From contig BSWB01000003.1 in NCBI GenBank assembly GCA_033239125.1, positions 132,050,320 to 132,114,319 on the forward strand: a stretch of 64,000 nucleotides of DNA. The letters are read 5' to 3'. The DNA is from Fagopyrum homotropicum (lineage: Eukaryota; Streptophyta; Magnoliopsida; Caryophyllales; Polygonaceae). Each line of letters starts with the position of its first letter. Positions within the stretch are counted from its first letter, which is position 1. The notes beneath the pieces were generated by a model. The model was not told where the DNA came from. It saw nothing but the letters and a program-made list of their open reading frames with translations, and made no database searches. Of the stretch, positions 32,171 through 44,667 are shown one piece after another. Both the position numbers and the translations under genes were made by a program.

Positions 32171-33457
32171 GTATATGTACATACTCGGCATACACAACCC
32201 TCATATAAGCTCACACCTACTCTTACTAACCTACCGTATTGCATACCCGTACCACCTCCAATCTATGGTTTATATATGTACTCAAATTAAATTTATATAT
32301 GTTTTCCAATTCGAATATATATACGTATACACTCTCTAATATATACGTATTCTAACTCACATATATACATGTATTAAAACTTGATTTTATACATATTTCC
32401 TTCACAGTTATATTCGCAGGACAGGAGGAAGAAGGACCGGAGGAGGCTCTTACCGGCTGCAGTCCGGCGTCCTCACTGGTGGTCGGAAACGACGGTGCGG
32501 AGCTGCTGCAGGCCGAAGAGGGGCTGCAGTGAGTAGCAATTCAAGAGTCGAGAGAAGAAGGCGGAAAGAAAGGAGGGAGAAGGGAGGCGGTCTCACCCAC
32601 TGCAGCGGCGGAGGGAAGCTTGGTGGCACTGGTGGTTGACGGCATGGCGGAACAATCCCATCGTTGTTGCTACTGGCTCGAGGCGGCGGCAGCAAGGGCG
32701 AGGGAGGCGTCGTCGCAGTGACAGCCAAGCGAGGAAGACGCTGCTAGGGCTGATGTCGCCGGTGGACAGGGAAGGCGGGCGAGGCGTGGTGGCGGCGTCG
32801 TCTGGGCGGTCGACCGAAGGCGGCGCAGAGGGGGGTGCGTACTGCTGTGCGACGGCCTGGGTACGAATCCGTACTGCTGTAAGTCCGAAACAGAGAAGGC
32901 CGGAAGGGTAAATCGGTTCAGAGAAGCGAAGGAGGCTGTACCTGTTCCGCGTGGCTCGAGGTGGCGGCGCTCCGGCTGCAGGGAAGGCGGCACTAGGTCG
33001 CTGCTGGCTGAAGAACCACAGCATCGTGGCTGCTGTGCGGTTGTGGAGGGAGAAGACGCTCCTCAGACGATGGGTAGCGGCGTACAGTGGTGGGTAGATA
33101 GGATTAGATTAGGTTAATTAATTAGTTTAGGGTTAAGATAGGTTTAATTAGGTGGGCTGGCAAGAAGGCAAATGGGCCGGATCCAGCAGCCTGGGCCGGA
33201 AAAGAAATGGGCTGGTCCGCTCTTTTAACTAGTTGAAGATAACTAGATCGTTATTCGCCCGGAACCTCTTTTTCATTTTATTTTTAAAAGCACGGAATTA
33301 TTTGTGATTACATAATTTTATTATTTTATGTGGATTAAGGTCACATAAAATAATAAAATTTAAATCTCTTTTTATTTTTATTGTTGGGTAAAGATTGACG
33401 GATCGGAATCCGGTTAAATTTAGTATTAAACTGAGTTTAAAATTTTCGGTTATTACA

Positions 33458-33462
33458 TTAGG
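33458..33462. repeat. Target site duplication TTAGG (right) of F2-A
   Basis: Partner of 23461-23465. Confidence 0.95.
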
Positions 33463-35000
33463 CCTTTATCGGGGCGCTTCCGAACCTAGCACCAAACTAA
33501 ACAAATTTAGCTTATAAGCTAAATTTGAACGGAATGATTAACATATGTAAATCTAAGGAAACCCCACTTTTAAAACCCAAGTTAAAAACCGTGAATATAT
33601 ATTCCGGGCAATTTGTATAACATCATAACCCAAGGTAAAACTCGTTTTCAAAGTCAACATTAAAATCCCGTAATTACATCTTTGAGCCATAACCCGCAAT
33701 TAATCCAACAAGGGCATAATATGTAGTATATTATAAATATAAGAATATCCCCGTATTTAAAAATCTAAGGTTAAAGACCGGGAAAATGTTTTCCGGGGAA
33801 ATTTGAAGTTCCATAAACTTGGGGATATATTCTGTAAATAAAAATCTGGGCCAAATCTGTAATTAATCATGCAGGGGCATATATTCAAATTTCTAAAAAT
33901 TGGGTCAAATCTGTAATATGAAAAATATGGGTAAATATTGTAATTACATATAAACAGAGGGGGCCCGATTGTAAATAACCCAAAAGGGTTTTCTTCCTCC
34001 TGAGACATGAGTGCAGGCTGGGAATAGAGGAATCGGCAGCGACGGCGGCGGCCATGGCTCCGGCAGACGCTAAGGCAAGCAGGGCCCCTATCTGGCAGAG
34101 TTGTTGGCAGTCCTGGCGAAGCTTGGTGTCTCTTCCCGGCGGCAGAGGAGCAGGGGCTTCGCTCTCCGGTTCGACAGAGGAGGGAAAAATAGGGCTTCGA
34201 TAGAGCACCTGACCAGGGGCGAGGCAAAGGCGGCGAGGTTGGGCAGCTCTTTGGCGACTCGATGCAAGCAACTGGGTTCCTTGGTGGCTCGTTGGTTGCG
34301 GCTTGCAATAGGAGCAATATAAGGGGACCGAGAGAGAGCGCGAGGGTGGTTCAAGTAAAGCAGGGGGGTCCTATCCGGCCATTTCCGGTGATGCCTAAAT
34401 GGGAGGTCGGTGGATCGGAGGAGGCTGGAGTGGAGCATGGTGTTCGGCTTCCCGATCGAATGCAATGGCAGCAGGGGTGGTGAGATGAGATGCATATGCT
34501 GGTGTTGTCTCAACAAAGGAAACGGAAAGGAGGAGCATGTGATAGGAGTGAGATTGAGGAGTGCTGGTGAGGAAGGCGTGAGAAGGGCGGTTTGGCGAGG
34601 GAGGCGAGGAGTCGGGTAGGCTGAGCAGGGCTAGGGCTGCAGCTATGGGTGGCATATCCTTCAAAGGTTGGTGAGAGAGAAGAGCCAAATAGGAGAGGGA
34701 AAGGACAACCCCAAAAATAAATAAATAAAAAGAAAGAGAAGTAGAGGAGAAAAGAAATAAGGAAAATATGAATGATACATATTCGATCGGAACACTCGGA
34801 TCGGAATTTTTAAATAAGAAAATTTCTCTGACTTTTTCGAAAATAATAATAACATACCCAAAATAATAATATACTCCGGAAAGATATTTTACGTCGTAAA
34901 ATACTTTTAAAAATTATATAAAATTATTTAAGCTAATAAAATATCGATAAAAGCCGGAAAAATAGATCTCGCAAACGCTCCTAAAATTTTAGGCGTTACA
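33463..35000 (-). repeat. F1-B left (3') LTR, second part
   Basis: Continues the LTR broken at 23465 and matches 40453-41980. It holds the phased GGG ladder (33795-33960), the GC-rich block (about 33980-34640) and ends AGGCGTTACA. Frames here (for example 33757-34317 minus) are low-complexity and not supported as genes. Confidence 0.9.
33795..33960 (-). repeat. 27-nt phased GGG ladder in F1-B left LTR
   Basis: GGG at 33795, 33821, 33848, 33875, 33902, 33929 and about 33958: four successive spacings of exactly 27 nt. The intervening sequence is AT-rich with a recurrent TCTGTAAT. The same ladder lies in the right LTR (about 40775-40940). Confidence 0.75.
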
Positions 35001-35037
35001 TCTGATCCCCCTAAAAATAAGTTTCGTCCCGAAACTT
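35001..35037 (-). promoter_or_regulatory. Polypurine tract and adjoining hairpin of F1-B
   Basis: Minus strand: TTTTTAGGGGGATCAGA before the LTR, preceded by AAGTTTCG-GGA-CGAAACTT (35037-35019), an 8-bp perfect stem. A second palindromic element near 35055-35075 (CTCGGTCCTTAAGGCCGAG) lies further upstream. Confidence 0.8.
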
Positions 35038-35289
35038 GCCACACGCTGAACTTCTCGGTCCTTAAGGCCGAGGTATGAACTCTCACGTTAAGAAGGCTGA
35101 AACATTCTAATCTATCTACACAAACTACTTGATCTACCAATGCGAGATATATCAGGTCATATAACACACTCATGCACACGACACAAGTACACATATAATC
35201 ACACATGCACATAACTCAACCTAGGGAAGAACTAGGTCTAACCCGTTGATTCTATTAATGCTACTAGCTTAGCGTAAAACTTAAGCAAA

Positions 35290-35345
35290 GATACCTTCCG
35301 TCTTCCAGTTAGCCTCATCAATTCCTTGTCTGCCACTAAATCCTC
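35290..35345 (-). pseudogene. Chromodomain relic of F1-B
   Basis: The minus-strand frame reads RQGIDEANWKTEGIF, matching RRGADEATWETEGSI of F2-B. The flanking frame is lost; a different frame is open over 35238-35435 but does not give a chromodomain. Confidence 0.6.
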
Positions 35346-35714
35346 ATGATTGACAACGTGTCTTGAGTCATGGATGTACTCCCTCGACTGAAACACCTGA
35401 ACCACCGTTGAACACCCTCTACTCTCGGCAGCCACACCAACCGGTAAGCTACTTTCCCAACTCGCGCTAAGATCTCAAAAAAAAAGGTCTGATATATCGG
35501 AAACTCGACTTCTTTCTCGGGTCTTTCTCAATGCAATTTTCTATTATGTTTCTCTTTTATCGTCTTTGACAAAGAAGATCAGATTTCCAATTTACACCGT
35601 TGGCTTTGGTTAATGTCGAACCAAACTTTGATGTTATGTTTCCTCAATCCTTGTGGCAACTCCCAAGCAATGAAGGAAGTATTATACTTCACACCGCTTG
35701 ACCAGGCACGTATG

Positions 35715-35785
35715 TTATTACTTCTCCCTTTACATCAATACTTAACCAAGACCTTGTCTTGGAGAATTAGTTATAATCTCCAAAT
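35715..35785 (-). pseudogene. RNase H relic of F1-B
   Basis: Minus-strand DSPRQGLG, then VLM, then REKVITYVPGQA with small shifts, equivalent to the gypsy RNase H DASxxGLGxVLMQxGxVIAY segment. The RT thumb region seen in F1-A and F1-C is missing here, so the deletions went further. Confidence 0.55.
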
Positions 35786-38700
35786 CCCTCATACCGCGAG
35801 GCAATGTCAAAACAATTGTCCAAAGACTCTCCTCTTAACTCTTACAACTCTTCTAAGACTTGTCCCGCTCAAAACCTTTTTGTCTTCCGGAGTAGGTTAG
35901 CCGTGGTTTGTCCGGAATGCCTTAATCGCAATATCCGAATCTCGAATTTTCAAATGGTGTCAATCAAATCTTAACTTAATCTTAGAAGAGACTATCGACC
36001 CTTGCAGCTGATCGAGTAGATCTCCCATTCGTTGTAAGGGATACTGGTCCTTCATTCTCATCTTGCTCAACTTATAGACATCGATGTACAAATGGAGATA
36101 ATCATCTCTCTTCGCAAACTAGTGTTCTCCATAACAATTTTCCATCAAGAGTTTAAGATATATTCCAATATGAACTTCAAATCAAGAGTTCAAGATAACA
36201 TTTGAAGTTCTTCATAGTATTTTACTAACTCTACTAAAGTCTTATCACTAAGTTCTTGCAATTCCTCCTTCACTCGTTTCCACGTCTCATGTCTCTGCAC
36301 AAGCGTCATTCCATACGGTGCCTTAGATATCGGAATTGAATCAAGCTCGACCTTAGAGGAAAAATCACATCTGACGTATTGGAATCCGTGATCTCAGCTT
36401 TCATCTTTTCTCTTCCCATCACATATCGTAATAACCGACACAATCTTGTCTTATCACTTTACAAGTGGTCATGATACTAATGATCTACCTCCATCTGTTG
36501 GGGTAAAGTCCTTTAAACACGTGTATTGTCCCATCTTTAGCTGCAATGTCTACCGTCTTCTTTCCGAGATCCTTCATCTCTTGAACTCGAGAGACTTGCT
36601 CGAGTCTTTTGACTTTTGTAGCCTTATTTAAGTATTCCTTTATCTTTATTTCATTCTCCCTCCTCGATGACATGATTGTAAAAATCTTCTAAGGTTTCTC
36701 ACTTATGTGCGGCCATAAGGGTCCAAACTGCATGTCTTAACTGTGCTTCAAAAAAATTGATCTTATCTTCTTCGCTTTTCATGACATTCCATCATATGGA
36801 AGGAGCTCTTCGTCTTCTACATAAGCTTTCACCATATACATCATTTCTTCAAGTAGGCATAGAAATGTATACTTCGTTTTCTTATGTAACGTCAAACCGA
36901 CCGTAGAGGCTCTAACCTCAACCTTTCATGTAATCCTTATACATCTCATATCGATATCAAACTTCAAAACCTCAGTCTTCTCTTACTCTCGTTAGCCACC
37001 TTATGTACCTCTTCGTATCCATGAACAACTTCACAACCGTACTTGTATGCCTTCAGGCAAAATTCCCAACCATAATCACAAAAAGATCAACTAATTACTC
37101 CACCAATCACTAATATCGTGATTCCAAGCTTGAAGTGTTGCCCTAATCTAGGTCCTCCCTTTCACACCATAGCCACCATGTCTCTTCCATGTGAGTTTGG
37201 CGCCTCTCTCTCATCTTTTGCTCGCAAAACATACCCTCTATTTCATTAGAACAAACATACTATACATCCTCTTATTATACTCTCGTCTACGCACCACAAA
37301 CAATGAAAATATCACCTTCCTCTTGATCCACTAGTTGCCTTCACCATGATCAAACCTTAAAACTTCTAATCCGGGGCAATCTCCCATATGCCGTTCTCAT
37401 GACCTAAGAAGGTCGTAAAGGGTCATCTTCAACCTCCCCTAGGTGGTTTGTAACAACTACTTGTTGGAACTCATTCAACATTATTTGATTTAAGACAAAT
37501 GCACTTCCGTTGACGTACTTCCTTACCATTGACATTGATCCACCGCGAATACTTTAAGATCTTGTTGTCGATCCTCTATATTCCCATAGTCTGGTTTACT
37601 CATCCCCTCTACGCTCACCAATAGACAACCCGGACCTATGCGTTCTCAGTTGTCACCGATTGACTTGTTTTTGACCTTCTCCGAAGTCACGACTTATTAT
37701 TCTACTACACTTCCCATGTTACCATTCTCATGAAGGCTACCCTCCTCGGGGTACTTTACCTTAAACTAGGTTAGTTCTTTCCCCGTTCCATGCGTTCTTC
37801 CTCTTCTGTAAGATAACTATACCTTCTCGGCCCTGTTGTGACGTATGACTCACTTTCATAGGATTAACTACTCTTCCATCTCTTCAATGATGTCCTACAA
37901 GTGCTCCTTCTCAAATATTCCGACCTTAGTTAGTATCTACATACGTCTCTCTTAGTTGGTATCTTAAGTCTTTCGATAAAAGCTCCTTGTTTCATCTTTC
38001 ATCTTCTTGAGATCATCATCTATACACACTTCCTCCTTCTTGGCCTTTCTTAGCCTTATCATCATAACGAAAACCGGACAACTCCACGTGAATCTCCACC
38101 ATGCCCTTCTTCTCATAACTCTAGTAATGTTGAAACTTTACTTTTTGGTACCTCGTAAGCTTAACTTACGGTATCGTAAATCTTTAGCAAATGGTTCGAT
38201 CACTCTTCTCGTCTTGACTCAAATGCTTAGGACCGTCTAAAGAAAACTTCACATCTTAATGGAATGTCACATTTAACCTTGTTAGAATGTATCCATCTCC
38301 TTCTCGATTTGTATCATTAGTTGTCCACGCGTACTTAAGTCCGTTTTTACTATTGGTCCTGTTGTCTTTCAATCTTGGCTTCCTTGGAACCACTTCCACA
38401 CATTAATGATATTCCTCTTTCTTGTATTGTCTCCATCTCGCTTTCTCTTTAGTTGTCTCGAGTTTTCCTTCCAAAAGATCGTCCTTCGTTTACCTCATCT
38501 CTAATCCTCCTCTTCGACATCCTCTTAAAGGAGTACAAGAACTTCAATGTGTTCGTCCGAACGTAGCTCTAAACTCGATACTTGATCATTTTCGTCTTCG
38601 TGGTGACACTATCCTAAGCCAAAAGGCATTGTTCAAGGTGCGATGATAGCTTTCTATCATCCTAACTATAAGGTCCAAAAACCATATGCTACTATATATC

Positions 38701-39130
38701 CTAGTACATGTATATGACTATATAAGTCATATGTCCACATTGCTATAACCAACATATCACATCCAAGCAAAACTATTACAACAAAACAAGGTCCCAACAC
38801 TTATATGATATCATCATGCCACATGTACAAATATCAATATAAAAATCATGCCTTGATTTTCACATAACAATGCATAACTATAATCCACATATGATAATAT
38901 TCCAACAACATCCTAGGCCCACGATAAATATCTACATAACTACACATATCTATATATATATACTAAAAATCAAATAAACTATGCTGCCGAGATCCACGGA
39001 AGGAGTGGTGGTCCGTACATTCTACCCCGACTCATGCATGTGATTTTGAAAACGAAAACTCAAAACCCGCGGGTTTTGTTTATTCCTTATTCGGCCTTTA
39101 GAAGATTGCGAGTGTCATTGTTGTCAACCT
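35786..39130 (-). pseudogene. Degenerate gag-pol region of F1-B
   Basis: Colinear patches with F1-A (36240-36360 with 6530-6660; 39060-39130 with 9310-9370). No frame above about 80 codons and no domain identified. Confidence 0.55.
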
Positions 39131-39132
39131 AG

Positions 39133-39145
39133 GGCTCTGATACCA
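39133..39145 (-). promoter_or_regulatory. Primer-binding site of F1-B (initiator tRNA-Met)
   Basis: GGCTCTGATACCA (+), 13-nt initiator tRNA-Met match, 3 bp inside the LTR at 39149. Confidence 0.93.
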
Positions 39146-39148
39146 CTT

Positions 39149-41980
39149 TGTAACACCCCGAATCCACAGGATTCAGAGCGCTACGGGTTAGGACCTCACA
39201 ATGGGTCCCGACCCTTAGCTTGACAACAATTTCACTGGATCTTACAACAAGACACAAATAAAGGCAAAACCAAAATTCATTTTAATGCAATGATATGAAC
39301 CCCAAAAGAAAACAACGAAAGACTTCAGCCGAGATACAACGCTAAAGGCAACCGCCATACACGCGACATACATAATACCCTAAACAATTCATAAAAACAA
39401 CCCCCAAAACCCATCCTAAAATGTACGGACCCCGGCTGCCCACTCTTCCGGATCTCTCGGCCACGCCCCTAACCTGAAAGGCAACTACAACAATATCGGT
39501 ATAAAACCGTTAGCTAGCATTCAAGGCATTAGAATCATGGTATTGGCACACACACACAAAAGGCATCATAAACACATAACATGTTCCAAAACACACAATC
39601 CGGTTTATTATCTTTTTATTATTAGGTCATATCCCGTTTTAATTCAACTTCTTTTGTGACACGAGAATCTTAAAGATCTCGCCCTTGTCCCCTTTCACCA
39701 TACGGGTTTGTACTTGATGCCGATCAGCATCACCCGATGGGCTGGTCGCAAGGCACCTCCCAGTCATCCCCATTTTGGACTGGACAAGCGGTCACCGCCC
39801 GTTATCATACACTTGGGCCAAATATAAACATATAAAGTCGGTGGTCTTATTACCGGTTTAGATGTTATAACATAAGCAATAAACACACACATAAACAATA
39901 AACACACACACCAAACACGCATTGAAACTAATACAAAGAATACGAGCTAAGTAAGTCCGGAGACTTACCTCGTCCCAAAGATAATCCCGCTAACCACCGC
40001 TCTCAACTTCCCGTAGGAAGGCACTCAACGCCTGGTCAAGACAAGGCACACAATCAACATCTCTCTCACATGCTAGAAGTCCTTAGACTTCTAGTCCCAA
40101 TGATCTCGCAAGATCATAAACCAAACCATGCTAGGATACTCTCGTTTAGTCCACAACCTCAACAATCATACAAACTCAACCCCTAAATTCTCACAAGTTC
40201 AACATACAACTTAAAGTCATAAACAACCTCACAAGATAATATCAACTCCTCAAGCCTTACAATATTTTACAATCCTCAAACACTCACCTAGGTCCATCGC
40301 CACTACTTGGTATTCACTCTAAGTTATGCTATAACCAACCTAGCATGATACTACTATTACTACTAAACATAACTAGATCGAGGGGAAAGAATACTCACAC
40401 GACGTCAAAAGACGAAAGTCGTTTTAACGGATGTCGACTTGGACTCGTTAGGCCTTTATCGGGGCGCTTCCGAACCTAGCACCAAACTAAACAAGTTTAG
40501 CTTATAAGCTAAATTTGAACGGAATGATTAACATATATAAATCTAAGGAAACCCCACTTTTAAAAACCGTGAATATATATTCCAGGCAATTTGTATAACA
40601 TCATAACCCAAGGTAAAACTCGTTTTCAAAGTCAACATTAAAATCCCGTAATTACATCTTTGAGCCATAACCCGCAATTAATCCAACAAGGGCATAATAT
40701 GTAGTATATTATAAATATAAGAATATCCCCGTATTTAAAAATCTAAGGTTAAAGACCGGGAAAATGTTTTCCGGGGAAATTTATGAAGTTCCATAAACTT
40801 GGGGATATATTCTGTAAATAAAAATCTGGGCCAAATCTGTAATTAATCATGCAGGGGCATATATTCAAATTTCTAAAAATTGGGTCAAATCTGTAATATG
40901 AAAAATATGGGTAAATATTGTAATTACATATAAACAGAGGGGGCCCGATTGTAAATAACCCAAAAGGGTTTTCTTCCTCCTGAGACATGAGTGCAGGCTG
41001 GGAATAGAGGAATCGGCAGCGACGGCGGCGGCCATGGCTCCGGCAGACGCTAGGGCAAGCAGGGCCCCTATCTGGCAGAGTTGTTGGCAGTCCTGGCGAA
41101 GCTTGGTGTCTCTTCCCGGCGGCAGAGGAGCAGGGGCTTCGCTCTCCGGTTCGATAGAGGAGGGAAAAATAGGGTTTCGATAGAGCAGCTGACCAGGGGC
41201 GAGGCAAAGGCGGCGAGGTTGGGCAGCTCTTTGGCGACTCGATGCAAGCAACTGGGTTCCTTGGTGGCTCGTTGGTTGCGGCTTGCAATAGGAGCAATAT
41301 AAGGGGACCGAGAGAGAGCGCGAGGGTGGTTCAAGTAAAGCAGGGGGGTCCTATCCGGCCATTTCCGGTGATGCCTAAATGGGAGGTCGGTGGATCGGAG
41401 GAGGCTGGAGTGGAGCATGGTGTTCGGCTTCCCGATCGAATGCAATGGCAGCAGGGGTGGTGAGATGAGATGCATATGCTGGTGTTGTCTCAACAAAGGA
41501 AACGGAAAGGAGGAGCATGTGATAGGAGTGAGATTGAGGAGTGCTGGTGAGGAAGGCGTGAGAAGGGCGGTTTGGCGAGGGAGGCGAGGAGTCGGGTAGG
41601 CTGAGCAGGGCTAGGGCTGCAGCTATGGGTGGCATATCCTTCAAAGGTTGGTGAGAGAGAAGAGCCAAATAGGAGAGGGAAAGGACAACCCCAAAAATAA
41701 ATAAATAAAAAGAAAGAGAAGTAGAGGAGAAAAGAAATAAGGAAAATAGGAATGATACATATTCGATCGGAACACTCGGATCGGAATTTTTAAATAAGAA
41801 AATTTCTCTGACTTTTTCGAAAATAATAATAACATATCCAAAATAATAATATACTCCGGAAAGATATTTTACGTCGTAAAATACTTTTAAAAATTATGTA
41901 AAATTATTTAAGCTAATAAAATATCGATAAAAGCCGGAAAAATAGATCTCGCAAACGCTCCTAAAATTTGAGGCGTTACA
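39149..41980 (-). repeat. F1-B right (5') LTR (2,832 bp)
   Basis: Uninterrupted copy used to place the F2-A insertion. It contains the putative intron (39474-39968), donor hairpin (39951-39968), GGG ladder (about 40775-40940), GC-rich block (about 40980-41620) and the palindrome TATTTTACG-T-CGTAAAATA near 41865-41883. Confidence 0.92.
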
Positions 41981-42045
41981 AAAGTCATTTGATTAGATAC
42001 ATTATCCTAAGTTTCGGGACGGAACTTATTTTAAGAGGGCACTGA
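41981..42045 (+). promoter_or_regulatory. Polypurine tract and adjoining hairpin of F2-B
   Basis: Starts with the right AAAGT duplication of F1-B. It contains AAGTTTCG-GGA-CGGAACTT (42009-42027, one mismatch) and TTTTAAGAGGGCACTGA before the LTR. Confidence 0.8.
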
Positions 42046-42155
42046 TGTAATGCCCGGAAAATTTAATTTCCGTTTAATGCTCGATCAAACCGGATTCCGA
42101 TCCGCCAACTTAAATTTTTTTTTAAATAAAATAAAACGATATTATTTTTTTTATA

Positions 42156-42192
42156 TATCATTTTATGTGACCTTGATTCACATAAAATGATA
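42156..42192. other. U3 hairpin of F2-B LTR
   Basis: TATCATTTTATGTGA (42156-42170) pairs with its exact complement (42178-42192), 15 bp, loop of 7. Equivalent to the F2-A hairpin with T-A replaced by C-G at one pair. Confidence 0.85.
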
Positions 42193-43847
42193 ATTTATGT
42201 AAACCGTAAATAAATCCCGTATTTTTTTTAAAACCGACGAACGATTCCGGGAGAATAACGAGTATTCTTTCAGTTTTTTTTTAAAATTGAGGAGCAGGCC
42301 CAGTTCTGGCCCAATATATCCGGCCCATTTAACTTTCAGCCCAGCCCACAGTTTTAACTTAACCCTAATGGCTGATGATTAACCTAACCTAATACGTTAA
42401 CCTAATCTAATTACCCTAACGCTCCGCATCCCTCTACGCTCTATCTCCTACGTACCCTCTCACACGTCCGCCCACCGCCAGCGACGACCAAGACAAGCCA
42501 GCAGAACGCTGCACCGCCGAGACACACCAGGACCACCAGAGGCGCTCTCCACCGTGACTGCACGCCGGAAGGGGTAACGACGACAACCGAACGACGGTAG
42601 CAACATTTCCAAACCGGTGAGTAACAATCTCCCTTCTTCTTTACGCTATCCTAGCCTCTGAATGACGGGAGTCCTGTTGCACAGCCGACGCCACGCCAAC
42701 TGTCTTCAACATCAACCACACCGACCTGCTGCACTCCTCCGGTGGGAACGAGAAGTACTCGGGTTGTTGCCTAGCCATTGCAGACGGCACCTCCCCCTTG
42801 TGACAATCAGAATTGAACCTGTAACAAATTGAAAACCAATGTCGGGTCTGTCCTTATCAACTTGATTTGAGCCGTGACTCATTGGCTGTGGTGAGTAAGC
42901 AGCCTCTCTTCGACGTACATTGTAGTGTACAGGAAGTTACTTTGGGTTTTGTATGCTGAATGATAGTACTGAACAAATGTAAGTTAGGAGAATAGAGTAG
43001 ATTGATTTTAGAAGGATAAAAAAAAAAACAGTGAAGTGGGATTCAAACTGGGGACCTTTAGATCCAGGTAAATTTGAGAGATTGCTGACAGAGAGACTCG
43101 AACCTAGGACCTTAGACATCTTAGGAAATTTCCAGTTGTGAGCTGAAGCTGCTAACTTTGAACCCGTATTTGGATAACTTAAATCGAACATCCACCGTTG
43201 AATTTTTGATATATTGTAGATAGAAATATTTAGTTTAGTGTGACAAAATTTGTGAGAAAGTTAACGGTCGGATTAGAACTTATAAGGACTCGAAGTAGGA
43301 CACATGGGTTGTTTTTACAGCAGAGGAAATTTGGCTAAGTATGGAAATTTTCAGCTTTCTTTCCAACTTTGGAGATTTATGGGAGAGTGATGATTAAGTA
43401 GTTTTGAGAGATCTTTAACCCTATGTTTAGTATGCATATCATAGAGGATTTAGGATTTAATTTCGGAATTTTTATATCTTTATCCAAGCCGTGTATATTA
43501 ACCAAAGTCGTACCTTAACGACTTTTTGTATAAACCAAGAATTTTGGGTAGCTCTTATAAATCCTTATCAAATTTATTCTTTAGAACCATATTATGGAAA
43601 TAAGTTCTAAAAGAAAATATGAGAATCTAATGATAGAATTTTGAGAGTTTCGAAACCGGGGGTAAAGTAGTCATTTTACCTTAAGAGGGCATTTAGTAAT
43701 TTTCTCTTGATGAGTTGGTGCATCTTAGAAGTTATAGACTTCTAAGATTATGGGATGTATTTTAATCCACGTGCCTTGTATGACAGGCGTTTGAGTTTCT
43801 ACGGTTGCAGACCGAGTTGAGATTGTGAGAGTTGTGGTTTGATTTAG

Positions 43848-44307
43848 GTAAGTCCTTGCGACTTACTTAGCTGGTTTCTGGATATTAGTTGGGTGATAAT
43901 GGTTGTGTGTGCAATGTGCGTTATAATAAAAATAACAACTTGTTAGGACGACCGTCGTTATTATGTGTTAAGGCCCAAGTGTATGTATAACGGGCCGTGA
44001 CATCACTGCCCAGCTCTGCCAGGAGACTGGGAGGTTCTCTATACCCAGACCATACAGGTACACGGTGAGATGCATCGGATCCACTCCTGATGGGTACACG
44101 GGGGCGGAGGCGAGGTTTGGGAATCCCTCGTGTCACAAAATAAGTATCATTAGTAAGAGTGAATGACTTAAAAGAAGATAATAAAATGGATTGTTTGAAA
44201 GCATGATGAGTGTTTATTATTTTATCTGTGTGTGTGCTATTATTATTCTCCTAATGTTTAGATAACTAGCTAATGGTTGCTTTGTTGTGTTTTTAGATTT
44301 ACCGCAG
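43848..44307 (+). promoter_or_regulatory. Putative LTR leader intron in F2-B LTR
   Basis: TTTAG|GTAAGTCC at 43848 opens the hairpin GTAAGTC-CTTGC-GACTTAC (43848-43866). The acceptor TTTACCGCAG|GTTAG ends at 44307 with a T-rich tract upstream. 460 nt. Confidence 0.4.
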
Positions 44308-44667
44308 GTTAGAACAACAGCTGAGTGATCCGGAAGTAGTGGTCAGCCGGGTCTCCGTACTCCTTAGAGTGGGGGTTTGGGTTGTTGCTTGGTTGTTCTT
44401 TCCTCTTGTTAAGACAATTAGTCTTTTCCGTCGCTTAAGTACTATAGGCTGTTAGACTTTGTTGCATTCATCCTATTTTTCAACTTTTATTTATCCGGTA
44501 TTATCCGGTATTCATCCTATTAAAAATACATTTTTTTTGGAATTTCGTTTTTTCTTATTTGTGTCTTGTTGCAAGATCCTAGTAAAATTGTTGTCAAACT
44601 GAGGTCGGGACCCATTGTGAGGTCCTAACCAGTAATGTCCCGAGTTCTGAGAATTCGGGGTGTTACA

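Larger units (their letters stand above)
23466..33457 (-). mobile_element. F2-A: complete chromovirus-type element, minus strand, nested in an F1-B LTR
   Basis: 9,992 bp: LTRs 23466-26276 (2,811 bp) and 30612-33457 (2,846 bp), internal 26277-30611. The LTR length difference is almost wholly a longer TA run in the right copy. By eye about 23 substitutions separate the LTRs, so the insertion is recent. The internal region is decayed, with a chromodomain relic near the 3' end. It is the same group as F2-B and the solo LTR. Confidence 0.93.
30612..33457 (-). repeat. F2-A right (5') LTR (2,846 bp)
   Basis: Partner of 23466-26276. It contains the donor hairpin (31384-31366), an intact acceptor at 30925, TA expansion (32112-32169), GC-rich block (32430-33055) and U3 hairpin (33314-33360). 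Confidence 0.93.
22192..41980 (-). mobile_element. F1-B: complete chromovirus-type element, minus strand, split by F2-A
   Basis: 19.8 kb in place, about 9.8 kb after removing F2-A and one TTAGG. Left LTR in two parts (22192-23465 and 33463-35000), internal region 35001-39148, right LTR 39149-41980. It inserted about 55 bp upstream of the F2-B polypurine tract. Primer-binding site, polypurine tract and internal patches match F1-A and F1-C. No intact coding frame. Confidence 0.92.
19525..44667 (+). mobile_element. F2-B: plus-strand chromovirus-type element, 3' part, split by F1-B
   Basis: Visible parts are the pol tail (19525-22191), the last 65 bp with polypurine tract (41981-42045) and the 3' LTR (42046-44667). 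Its 5' part lies beyond the Athila-type array, outside the window. Removing 22192-41980 and one AAAGT copy joins the chromodomain stop to the polypurine tract at normal spacing. The internal sequence is the reverse complement of matching parts of F2-A (for example 19540-19590 against 28700-28745). Confidence 0.85.
42046..44667 (+). repeat. 3' LTR of F2-B (2,622 bp)
   Basis: Starts TGTAATGCCCGG and ends GGGGTGTTACA. It shares its terminal 800 bp with F2-A (reverse complement) but differs more in U3. It holds the U3 hairpin (42156-42192), a GC-rich block (about 42420-42800) with a possible early donor CCG|GTGAGTAAC at 42614, and the putative intron 43848-44307. The antisense frame at 43921-44136 is a shadow. 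The 5' LTR is outside the window, so age cannot be estimated. Confidence 0.9.

Noticed and set aside
32072..32339. Frames encoding runs of Tyr-Ile
   Set aside because: Pure translation of the TA microsatellite.
33757..34317. 186-codon minus frame in the F1-B LTR (also 40749-41297)
   Set aside because: It spans the phased GGG ladder and the GC-rich block; reading length follows from composition, and the C-terminus differs after one indel between LTRs.
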